Shown: one piece after another, positions 44,540 through 55,266 of the stretch
Numbering within the stretch: position 1 is the stretch's first letter
How the letters are laid out: each line of letters starts with the position of its first letter
NCBI GenBank assembly: GCA_029204225.1
Contig: CM055092.1
Span: forward strand, 100,064,200 to 100,128,199
DNA: 64,000 nucleotides
Direction: 5' to 3'
Source of the DNA: Diphasiastrum complanatum
Lineage: Eukaryota; Streptophyta; Lycopodiopsida; Lycopodiales; Lycopodiaceae
Made by a program: the position numbers and the translations under genes
Notes under the pieces: generated by a model
Told to the model about the DNA's origin: nothing
Databases searched by the model: none
What the model saw: only the letters and a program-made list of their open reading frames with translations

Positions 44540-47365
44540 GTGTACTTGTACGTATTCGTGGTGAGTCTTAGTACTCGTGCTTTGCCTGGTTTGCATGATT
44601 GCTTGTGATACAAGGAGCTGATGGCTCGAGAAGGAACCTTTTCTTTTGAAGGCTGATACCATCAAACAAAGAGGACTACAGAATCTATGGAGCGGATTTG
44701 CAGTTCAAGTACTTACACGTGAATGACAACGAAACGACTCAATGTTTGCAAAGGATGGATGGCTAGCCTGTTTCTTGGGTTAGTTTCATTTGCAACAACG
44801 CCCACCAGACGCAGGCAGGAAGTCAAAAGTTGAAAAGGGCCATTTCAGGGGAGATCTTCTATGGAGCAGTTGGTCTTCATTTTGGGACGGCCACCTTCGG
44901 AACTGAAACTCACTGAGCATGGGCGATATCCAGAATCTCTGCGGCGGATTTGCAGTTCAAGCACTCGCACGTGAACGACAACGAAATGACTCAATGTTTG
45001 CAAAGGATGGATGGCTAGCCTGTTTCTTGGGTTAGTTTCATTTGCGACAACGCCCACCAGACGCAAGCAGGAAGTCAAAAGTTGGAAAGGGCAATTTCAG
45101 GGGAGATCTTCTATAGCAGTTGGTCTTCATTTTGGGACGGCCACCTTCGGAACTGAAACTCACTGAGCATGGGTGATATCCAGTATCAGTTGGATTTGCA
45201 GGAAGTCAAAAGTTGGAAAGGGCAATTTCAGGGGAGATCTTCTGTGGAGCAGTTGGTCTTCATTTTGGGACAGCAACCTTCGGAACTGAAAACTCACTGA
45301 GCATGGGTGATATCCAGAATCTGTGGGGCGGATTTGCAGTTCAAGTACTCGCACGTGAACGGCAACGAAACAACTCAATGTTTGCAAAGGATGGATGGCT
45401 AGCCTGTTTCTTGGGTTAGTTTCATTTGCAACAACGCCCACCAGACGCAAGCTGGAAGTCAAAAGTTGGAAAGGGCAATTTCAGGGGAGATCTTCTATGG
45501 AGCAGTTGGTCTTCATTTTGAGACGGCCACCGTCGGAACTGAAACTCACTGAGCATGGGTGATATCTAGTATCAGTTGGGTTTTTCCTCAAAAGGGGAAA
45601 GACTAGGATCCTCTTCAGAGATTGGCAACAAGTTGGATCGAGCCATAATCCTAGCAGATGGGAAGCAAAGTGTTGGAAAGGCTTTTCGTCCGAAGAACTC
45701 TACTCTAAGTCCGATCAGCTGATTTTATAAGTGGAGGGGAACTATCACACACACCTCTCTCTTGGGGCAAATTTTGAATGAAAGTTGATCAAAATGGGGG
45801 CAAATTCAAGGTGACCTAGCCATACTCACACGAGGAGACTGGCGAACTTTGGACTGGTTTGTTATAGGCTTTCTCTGGACCAGCAATGATGAGGAAACAT
45901 ATGAGTACGCTGGCTTGTGTTACGTGTAAGGCAGCTGATCAATGAAGGAACTGTGAAAGTTGAGTCTTGCATGAGAGACTTGGTATTTCGAACGGACGCT
46001 AAGGGACAGTTCGCGTTGAGATCGGACTAGTGCAAACTTTGGGTGCATGTGTCTGATTCAAAGAGAGCTACTTGAAGCCAAGCTCGATGTACACTTCTTG
46101 TTTTGACTGTGAGGCAACTGACCAGTGATGAAATTGTGAAAGTCAAGTTTTGCGCGACGGACATGGTGCTTCAAACAAACGCGAAGAGATAGTTCGGATG
46201 CGGATCAAACTGGTGCGACCCTTTGGCTTTCCACGAGGTCAATGGTTACATTTGGGCTAATTCAAAGAGCTACTTCAAGCTAAGTGCGAGGTGCATTGCG
46301 GAGTACTCAATCTTTGCCTACCTGAAAGAGCCAAGATGGAATAGTATCAAGATCAGGCTGGGACAAGGAGAGAAATCAAGGTGCAGAAGCAACAAGGCAC
46401 GGAGTGGACCATAAAGTGGGCAATCAAACGATAAATCCTTCGACTTAGGGAGCCTTGATACCTGTGCAAAACTGAACAAATATGGAGCTCAGGGAGCTCA
46501 ACACAAAGTGTATCAAGGACAAATCAGGAGCTCAAAGGAGTTCCAAAGTTGAAAGTCAGAAGCAACAGGGGCGAACATTTCAAAGAAAGGCCTCTGTCAC
46601 CAGTTAATAAGGTTCTCGGGTTTTACGAAAGCGATATCAAATCTACGCTTTTCCCAGACAAAGATATATTTTCAAATTATGTAATTTTTCAGTACAAAGA
46701 GCTGAGCCTCCGACTTGTGGTTCTGAGTGTTCCTTGCATGAACGTGAATGGGTTAAGCTCTTGGGGAACGGGCTCTAACCTGTCGGCTGAGTTGGATGGC
46801 TTGCTTGGGTGGAAGTTACCTGTTTATGGCTGTACAGTCTGGCGTGGCGCCAGGTTGGCTTCTAGCGCTCGTGACGAAGCTTTCAGTTGGTTAAGTCTGA
46901 TGTAAGTCAGACCGCTTGCTTGAAATGGATGTTACTCGTTTGTAACGAAGCTTCGAGTTGGTTAAGTTTGATGTATGTCGGGCGGCTTGCTTGGAGGGAA
47001 GTCACCCACATCGGGACCCCCGATCTGTCATGGCACTAGGTTGGATCTCAATGTTGGTTTTCGGAACTTCAACTTGGTTAAGTCTGATCGTTGTTGGCAA
47101 GTTGGTTGCTTGTATGTCAAGTGGGTTTGGATGGCAAGAGTTGAAGGCTGGGAAGCTAAGTCGTGGTTCCCGGCTCCCTTTGGGATGCCTGCGCTACATG
47201 TGGTATCAGAGCTTGTGGTGTGCCAGCTTCAATGTTAATAAAAAGTGGCCAGTAAATTGAGTACTGTGCCAAGTAGCTTAAATGTATAGTTATTTTAATT
47301 GGGAGACACCTTTACTTTAATTTGACATCTGATGAGGACATCAGATTTTATAAAGGTGAGGTGGA
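44540..47365 (+). mobile_element. Family B internal region (plus), rearranged
   Basis: Complement of the internal parts seen at 28.3-30.1 and 32.8-34.8 kb, but with four copies of the about 250-bp repeat (starts of GATCTTCT at 44853, 45104, 45235, 45489) and a 498-bp insertion of LTR B end plus primer site (46721-47218). It ends with a purine-rich tract before the LTR at 47366. Confidence 0.75.
46721..47218 (+). repeat. LTR B end plus primer site inserted in the internal region
   Basis: Internal sequence ends ...CTTGTGG (46714-46720), continues as the distal LTR B from TTCTGAGTGTTCC to CTACA, then TGTGGTATCAGAG (primer site 47201-47212), and returns to internal sequence at a second CTTGTGG (47212-47218). 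The uninterrupted form is visible on the minus strand near 28490 and 32950. Confidence 0.8.
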
Positions 47366-48626
47366 TGTTGTAAAGCTACCTTTACAAGCTTTACTTCCGG
47401 TGCCATTGGCGCCAGCTATGTCCCCGGCGCCAGCAGCGCCCCTGCTGCTCCCGATGCCAACGGCGCCGGTGCCGCTCCCGGCGCCACTGTGACCAGAATC
47501 CTGCCGGCGCCAAGTTCGTATGGCTGAAAATCTTTGATCGGTTCTAGCGGAGTCCAGAGAGCTCAGATCGATGTGCAATCACCTCACACGATCTAGGCAT
47601 GATTAAAGGAAGCCTGGGGATCAATAAAATCTAGAGAGAGAAAATGACTTTCTAGAGAGAGAAAATGACTTTCTAGAAAGAGAAAATCCTAGAGAGAGAA
47701 AAATGTGCTTTACCAGCTTCGGTAGAGTGCTTGGTATGAGGGGGGGTGCCGAATCACACCAATACTATAGGGGAGTGCGGGTTGCGACTCAGGGCGAGCT
47801 CCAACCAAGTCTCAGCCTCCCTTGCTGGAATGTTGTCATGGCTCTCGCCTTGGCATGCTAGCGCCTTGGAGACTAGGGTCGGTCACACACTTGAAATGTA
47901 ACCTTCTCAGATTTATCAATAAAGTGGGATTTTCCTCAAACTAACTCTGATTACCTTCTGGGTTTCAGTGTTTGGTAAAAGCGCTAGTTGTAAGGCCGCT
48001 TCCAAATTTTTAAGTTGGCACATAGCTGAAGGTCGTATCCCGGGTCGCCAGCGGTATGCCGTCGGGACCATTCGGTCCGTGGCGCCAGCGGTACTCTGTC
48101 GGGACCATTTGGTCCAGGAACTGGTTGTTTCCATATCTGTCGCGGCTTGTGGGTTTGAGTATTCCTTGCATGAACGTGAATGGGTTAAGCTCTTGGGGAA
48201 CGGGCTCTAACCTGTCGGCTGAGTTGGATGGCTTACTTGGGTGGAAGTTACCTGTTTATGGCTATCCAGTCTGGCGTGGTGCCTGGTTGGCTTCCAGCGC
48301 TCGTGACGAAGCTTTCAGTTGGTTAAGTCTGATGTAAGTCAGACCGCTTGCTTGGAATGGATGTTACTCGTTTGTAACGAAGTTTCGAGTTGGTTAAGTT
48401 TGATGTATGTCGGGCGGCTTGCTTGGAGGGAAGTCACCCACATCGGGACCCCCGATCTGGCATGGCGCCAGGTTGGATCTCAATGTTGGTTTTCGGAACT
48501 TCAACTTGGTTAAGTTTGATCGTTGTTGGCGAGTTGGCTGCTTGTATGTCAAGTGGGTTTGGATGGCAAGAGTTGAAGGCTGGGAAGCTAAGTCGTGGTT
48601 CCCGGCTCCCTTTGGGATGCCTGCGC
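47366..48626 (+). repeat. LTR B (about 1,261 bp, last four bases missing)
   Basis: Starts TGTTGTAAAGCTACC; it has an extra TCTAGAGAGAGAAAATGACTT unit and an AATAAAG signal near 47920. It stops at GATGCCTGCGC and is joined to the inverted start of LTR A. Confidence 0.85.
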
Positions 48627-48674
48627 GAGAGTCTTACAGGGCACGCTGGGTGCACCTGAGTCAGCTTTACAACA
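48627..48674 (-). repeat. First 48 bases of an LTR A, inverted: right edge of the nested block
   Basis: Complement of TGTTGTAAAGCTGACTCAGG and following LTR A bases. It is flanked on the right by ACGAC, matching the ACGAC left of 16931. Confidence 0.75.
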
Positions 48675-48679
48675 ACGAC

Positions 48680-48712
48680 ACTCTGATACTCTGCAAGAGT
48701 GAGCCCCTGTAG
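48680..48712 (+). pseudogene. Continuation of copia RT after YVDD
   Basis: After the duplicated ACGAC the frame reads TLILCKSEPL and then TAG, fitting the hydrophobic strand that follows YVDD in copia RTs. Beyond the stop no copia homology is recognised, so the element is truncated here. Confidence 0.6.
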
Positions 48713-49947
48713 GGCACCTTCTGCATTTGTAGGGCAGTGTCGCATTTTTCGCCTGTCATAAAATGCGTGTAAAAGTGCAATGTCGCATTTTTCGCATTTT
48801 CACCTGTTCAAATTTACTTGTATTTATGCAAACTGCGCAATTGTCGCTTTTCTGGAAGTGTCGCAAGACGCCAGTGGTGAAAAAGCAACAGTGTCGGGTC
48901 TTTTGTCTATGGAAATGCTCGTGTAAAATTGCTGACTTTTGCGACAAACAGTTCAAATATGCAGACTGTGCGACATGAATGGAGGCAGATTAACATAGGA
49001 TTTAGGAGAGTAAAGGAGATAAATCCAACATCCACTAAAATTTCATACCTCATTAGGTGGTGTTTGACAATTCTTCAATCTCAAATGTCACTCCATTGCT
49101 CTTTAGATGTGTGCAAGGTAATGTGTTTTGTTAATATCTTGTTGAAAGACAAAATGAGCAATAATTTTTTACCACGTCAACCATTTGTTAATGATTTGCA
49201 GTTAATGCATTTTGGGTTAAAAAAAGTCTCGTCATGAAATATGCATTTAAATAGATAATACAAATAAGGTTTCTCATCCATGCTTGGTCTATGCATTAAA
49301 ATCACTTAACAAGTTTCCAAAAAAAAAGGACAAGGATTTCCACCTAATTAGTAATATAATGCAAGTTTTAAATTTACAATACACAAAATAAATCGTATCT
49401 TTCTAACTATGATTTGTGTAGTGTTTCAAAGTCTCTAGGATCATATAATTTGCTCTTGTCTTTAAGCTAGAAAATGTGTGGAAAAACCATAAAAAAATCC
49501 ATCAATTTTCACATTTGCAAATTTTTTTCATGTATAACTTACATTATCTTTTCTTGAAGCTATCAACGTAAGGATGAAGTTGGCTTTCCTAAATTAGGAT
49601 TTGATTCTAGCAGGAAAATGCCATCCCTTAATAGGAAGTAGCCATACTTGAGAGTCTCAATTCATTGAAGATGAGTTCACAAAAAGCAATTCTCTTGCTA
49701 CAAAATATTGGCTATGTATAATGGCAACATCAAATTATGTTCACAAGTCAAACCCTATTGCTTCTTACGATTGGTTTAGAACAATATACTAAATTAGACA
49801 GATGTTGAAAAGTAGAGCAACCTTCTTTTTTGTGTTCAAAATAAAAGCTTAGTATAGAACTAGTACAAGAATAGTCACATTGATGATCTACATATTTTAT
49901 AGGCAAAATGAAGAAGATAGAGGGCAAAGCCAAAATTTCCAAACAAC
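48713..49947. other. Intergenic; GTCGC-rich repeats then AT-rich DNA
   Basis: Between about 48730 and 48980 the words GTCGCATTTTTCGC and (T/A)GTTCAAAT...GCGACA recur in direct and inverted form, suggesting a small decayed foldback element. The rest is AT-rich with no supported gene. Confidence 0.4.
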
Positions 49948-49950
49948 TAA

Positions 49951-50370
49951 GGGTGGTTTCAGACTACGTAACCTGGCAATTCCCAAATTTAAAATGGAGT
50001 CCTCCTATTGGTCCAGGGAGGGAAAATGGGTCTCTCGAGGCCCTTTAAGACTTAGCTTGAGTTGCCACCATGTGGCAGATGTGGCATGGGACCCATGCCA
50101 CGCAGGGGCAACTTAAGCCCATTTTTTGGGCTTGGAGACATTGCTCGACACGTTGAGTTGCTAGGGGCAACTTAACAAAATTGGACTAATTAGAAACTGG
50201 CCAATCGGATTGCGGCTCTTCATTTGGCACTTGTCAGCCAAGTTTGAAAGGGCGGCAATTCCATTGCTCCTCAACCACTTGCCAAATTTCCAAAATTCCA
50301 TTACTCCTCAACCTACTTGCCAAAATTCCAAGAATGTGCAAGGTGACTTGCCGCTAGAATGAAACCACCC
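49951..50370. mobile_element. PIF/Harbinger-like (Tourist-type) MITE, TSD TAA
   Basis: 420 bp with terminal inverted repeats GGGTGGTTTCA (49951-49961) and TGAAACCACCC (50360-50370), flanked by TAA on both sides (49948-49950, 50371-50373). Three-base TAA/TTA duplications and GG-starting ends are typical of PIF/Harbinger MITEs. Inside is a strong palindrome with 10-bp arms (50081-50090, 50092-50101). No transposase. Confidence 0.75.
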
Positions 50371-50476
50371 TAAGTATCTAGTGATATGCTAAGCTAAGGG
50401 AGTTCTAGAATTAAGGAAGTCAAGATCATTAAGAGCAATGTTTTTCCTCATTAAACTTTAATTTAGAATCTTCTTT

Positions 50477-50578
50477 GAAACATATGATTGACGAATAACC
50501 ATAGTGAATGTCGTAGAAGAAGAAAAGGAAACATATGATTGACGAATAACCATAGTGAATGTCGTAGAAGAAGAAAAG
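50477..50578. repeat. Tandem duplication of a 51-bp unit
   Basis: Two apparently perfect consecutive copies starting GAAACATATGATTGACG at 50477 and 50528, about 0.9 kb before the BRM start codon. Confidence 0.95.
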
Positions 50579-51321
50579 GTGGGGGAAATGTTTCGTGGCT
50601 TATGCTGCTCTCTCCTTTGATATTTAAAATTTTCATAACACGACATTGAACCTTTGAGTATACCCATATCAATATCCCTAGATACGACGGATATGAGCAC
50701 AAACGTAGACTATTGATAATGCCGAGGGATACGAAACATATTCGTTTGTATAGGATAAAGTCTTGGCTTGGCCCTTTATGCCCGTGAACATCGTGCTTCA
50801 GGATGGGAGTCAAAGGCAGCGCCCAAAGGGGTAGGCCAAGCCCAAGGCTTTATCTGACTCAAACATTGCACAAAGCCCCTGTTGGGGACATTCCCCGGGC
50901 TTTCATGGGCACAATACTTTGCGCGGCCAATATCCCGAGGTGTTTAAGCTACTACCAACCTTTCCAAAATTCTAAATTTTTTCGAAACCCGACCTCGAGA
51001 GCTCTTTAATAAAACTCGAACCCGAGGGCTCTTAAAAAGTTCAAAATGGGCCACACTCGTCTTTGACTCTTGACCATCCGTTGCCACGAGACTGGATAGG
51101 ACAGGCCTGTAACCACCAGCGGTTGACACGTGTCAGTATCAGCTGCATACCAACCCTAAATCAAATTCTTGAAAAAAACGAGAGAAAAAGGAAAAGAGAG
51201 GGGCGGCGAGGGCATGTAGGTTCACGGGTGTGTAACCTACCTAGGTCACAGGGTAAAATTTGGAGGGTGGGTGACCAGCAGATAGATCTATCTATCTGTA
51301 TTCCCATCGGCTGCATCTACA

Positions 51322-51323
<2 letters not shown>

Positions 51324-51361
<38 letters not shown>
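51324..51361 (+). repeat. (CT)n tract in the probable BRM 5' UTR
   Basis: 38 bases of CT repeat, 75 bases before the BRM start codon. CT-rich tracts are common in plant 5' leaders and core promoters. No clear TATA box was identified upstream. Confidence 0.8.
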
Positions 51362-51364
<3 letters not shown>

Positions 51365-51436
51365 TTACGAGCAGCAGCAGCTTGCGACGACCATCGAGGA
51401 AGAAGGAACAGAAGCAGGCAAAAGGAAGGCAGGCTG

Positions 51437-54400
51437 ATGCAGCAGCAGCAGGGCCAGAGCCAGGGCCAAGGCCAGGGCCAAGGCCAGGCTCTGCAGCCAT
51501 CTGCAGCCGCAGGAGCAGCAGCAGCAGCAGCGCCATCATCTTCGCCATCCTCGTCATCATCATCTGTACCTGCTTGGTCTCACCTGTCTGCTCAGCAGTT
51601 GATGCATTTCCATCATCAGGTGGGTTTTCACATCTCTACCGCCTTTTAATCACACCTGCGCCCTTGCACGTCTTCTTTTTCACTTTGGTCTTGATCTGGG
51701 TCTGCTTCAATTGAATCAGCCTTTTGGATCTCCGTGAAGCAAAAGGGACTGAAGTCTAAAAGGCTCAACCTCGGTTAGAACCACCGCCTTGTCTTTTAGA
51801 TCCGTTCATTCTTATTTGCTGAACACACCCAACCCTAATTTAGATCGTATTTATTTCTGTGAGGTAGAAAGGACTGACTCCCAAGGTGATCAACCCACGA
51901 AGAACCGCCTTGGGTTTTAGATCACTTCGTTCTTATTTGCTAAGCACATTCAACCCTAATTTAGATCCAAATCAATTCTGCAAGGTAGAAGGGACTGGCT
52001 TCTAATGGGCTCAACCCACGAAGAACGACGGCCTTGGATTTTAGATCACTTCATTCTTATTTGTAAACCGCATCCAACCTTAGATCGTATTGAATTTTGT
52101 AAGGCATTTTTATCTCCATGTTGTTTCGTTTCCACAATTCTTATGTTAGCTCATGAAGTATAATTGCACTCTCCTCTGCTTCTGAATCATTGGAAAATGT
52201 ATGGAACTGCTTGCTATTTTTGCCTAATGCCTAGGAGTTCCTCCCTCCTAGGAAATGCTTTCTACTTGAAATCTTGGAGGTTTTTTCATGATCATTTAGC
52301 TGCTATTGTTCATTGGGTCTTCAAGCTCGTCCTGTTATGAACACCACAGAATTAAAGTTTCCAGTCAGTTCAGATCATGATTCAAGGCGATCTGATTTTT
52401 TTGGCCAACTTAAAATTGGGCAATTAAAAAAAATTAAAAAAAAGGAGAAAAAAGATCTAACTTTTGCAATCTAAATTAAAATCTCAAACCAGTTAAATTC
52501 ATTTCAGCAGGGCACAAATCCCGATTTTTTGGAACAAATCAAAGTTCCAGATTTTAAACCAGTTACAAAGGGATCAAACCCAAGGTTGCAGCCAATTGAA
52601 ATTAAGGATTCAAGTCTCAATTTGTTTAAATCTCTTTGTTTTTGAAGTTCCAGTCTCCAGATGGAGCCTGAACAATTAAAAAAATTTCAAATCTGATTTT
52701 AAATTGATGAAATTTTTCGCAGCTACTACTGAACAGTCTGAAAATCTCAAATTTCAATTTGAATCGTTTTGATTTTCTTCAAAGTTTCAAGTTTCAAGTT
52801 TAGCTACTACTGGACAGTTCAGAAGTTTTGTCTCTCGATTTGAATTTTTTTTTTTTTTCATATTTTCAACTTGAGGTACACCAATGAAAAATTTAAATCT
52901 CAACCTGAATCTATTCAATTATATTCAATGTTCCAAATTGAGCTACTACAAACAATCTGAAAAATTGAAACAAATGGGAAAAGCAAAGTAATAGGTCTGA
53001 ATCTTGAACCGTTTTTAATCTTTTCGAAAGGGTTTTAGATTGTGATTTGAATCAATTTAATTTTTGTTTCTCCTGAAAGTTATTTCCGCTACTACTAAAC
53101 AGTTCCAAAAATTCCAAAAGAAATCAAACTTGTAGAATTTGCAATTAATTTTAACTAGTTCAAATATTTCAAAGCGAGTGAATGGCGACTCTATGGAACT
53201 ATGCACGAGATCAGAATTGGATGCATTTATCAAGTTTAAAATTCATTGCTGCCGTTTTAGCATTGATCTTTGTGATCACCCTATACGTTTCTTGTGTACA
53301 AGTTTGATGTAGCAGAGATGGATTGATTTGTATAGGCTTTTATATATTGTAACTGTAAATAAAGTTTTTGCTGTGAAATTTATAAGCTGGTTGTTGTTGT
53401 TCTGTTTTTGATGATTGTTGCAGCCTTTACAACAACGACGAGATCCTGGTCAGAAAAGTGAGCCCATATATTCTTTCCAACCAGCCTCACTGCAGGCATA
53501 TGGTGGATTTGGTAGTGGAAATGTCCTTTCTGGACCATCTCAATTGTCAGTTCCAGTAACACAAAGAGGTTACTTGGATGGGTCTCAACAACAAGGGCCA
53601 TCACTTTCTGCTAGTGATCTGCACTTGAAAGCACAAGCTATAGAGCAACAGTTGCATGGGAAATTAAAAGCTCAAGCCTACCTTCAAGAGGCTTACCATG
53701 TTGCACAGCAAAGGATACAGGTCCAGCAGGCCAACATTCAGGCTCAACAGGCCAAAATTCAGGCTCCTCAAGCTCAGCAGGCCCAACAGGTTAGTCTGCA
53801 GGTCCAACAAGCTCAGCAGGCTAAACAGGTTGGTCTGCAGGTCCAGCAACCTCAGCAGTCCCAACATGTTGGTTTGCAGGTCCAACAAGCTCAGCAACTT
53901 AACATCCATTCCCAACGGGCGGCGCTTGGTGCCCAACAACAGGGTGTTCAGACCCAACAAGCTTTACAGGCTCATCAAATTGCTCTTCAAGCTCAACAGG
54001 CTCAGGCCAGTTTTCAGGCGCAACAAGCAAAATCAATCCCACGGCAAGCCATTGTTCAGGATCCAACACAGGCTCAGGCCAATTTTCAGGCGCAACAAGC
54101 AAAATCAATCCCACGGCAAGCCATTGTTCAGGATCCGATTAACCCAAGTAAAATAACATTGCATGAATTAATGCAGCTGCAGTCTGGGATCCATGCTCAG
54201 GGTTCAGGATCATCCCAAACTGGTCGTTCCGCACTCAATCAGCATTCAAGGAATGATGTGAAGCCACAACAGATTCCTCTGGCACAATCGCAATCAGTAA
54301 TTTCAAGTCAAAATACTGCATCCACACAGAATCAAAGTCAACAGCGATCGCAGAATAGTAGTGTCACTCAATATGGAGCCATGGTGCCGAGTTCACAGGC

Positions 54401-55099
54401 GCTTGGACATGCTGCAACAGTTCTTCAGCAGAATATGCTCGAAAACAAGTCCAAAAATGTGCTCTCTAACCAAAACTACCTTCCACCCCAGCTGCAAGCC
54501 CTCCTAGTTGCAATGCAGAAAGCAGGAGAAAATGCAGCATCTCAGTTGAGGCCTGCTGCTGCACTAGCTACATCACAAGCTGCAGTCTCAGCTTCCCTGC
54601 AAGATATCAATGTATCTAGTGGGGATGGAGGGCATGGAAGTACTGTCCCAATCGCATCACCTGTTCCAGCAGATACGTTTGGCGGTATTCACCAAGCCTT
54701 TGCCACTCCATCTTCCAACTCAAATATCCCATCAACTGTTTCTAGAGGTCAGCAAGCAGCTCGATTACGTGATATTCAAACTGACAGAGGTCCAGTCAAT
54801 AGCAATAAATACCCACATGCTGCTGTGAACACTGTATCCGGCGCGGCTTCAATAGGACCACAGGCACAACCAAAGTCAGAAAATCTTTTGGTAAACAGTC
54901 CACAGGCTGCTTTTGGTAGTATGCCATATACAAACCCACAAGGTTTCAAGAAGCTGCAGGAGCAGCAGCAGCAAGGCTTCGAGAAGCAGCAGCTGCAGCG
55001 TCAGCAGCAACAACAGCAGCTGCAGCGTCAGCAGCAACAACAGCTGTTACTGCAGCAGCGCCGGCAGCAGCAACAGCAACAGCAGCAGCAGCAGCAACA

Positions 55100-55160
<61 letters not shown>

Positions 55161-55201
55161 CAACTGCAACAACAGCAACAGCAACTGCAACAACAGCAAC
55201 A

Positions 55202-55266
<65 letters not shown>

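Larger units (their letters stand above)
16931..48674. mobile_element. Nested Ty3/gypsy block inserted in the copia RT, TSD ACGAC
   Basis: The left edge (16931, TGTTGCG...) is the complement of the end of LTR A; the right edge (...GCTTTACAACA, 48674) is the complement of the start of LTR A. ACGAC flanks both (16926-16930 and 48675-48679), the 5-bp duplication size also seen for another family A copy here. The copia frame reads VDD before the block and TLILCKSEPL after it. The block therefore began as one minus-strand family A insertion, whose inside later received families A and B in both orientations, with deletions and inversions. Confidence 0.75.

Noticed and set aside
48756-49237. Open frames in GTCGC-rich DNA after the copia fragment
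   Set aside because: No continuation of RT or RNase H motifs and no other domain; probably non-coding.
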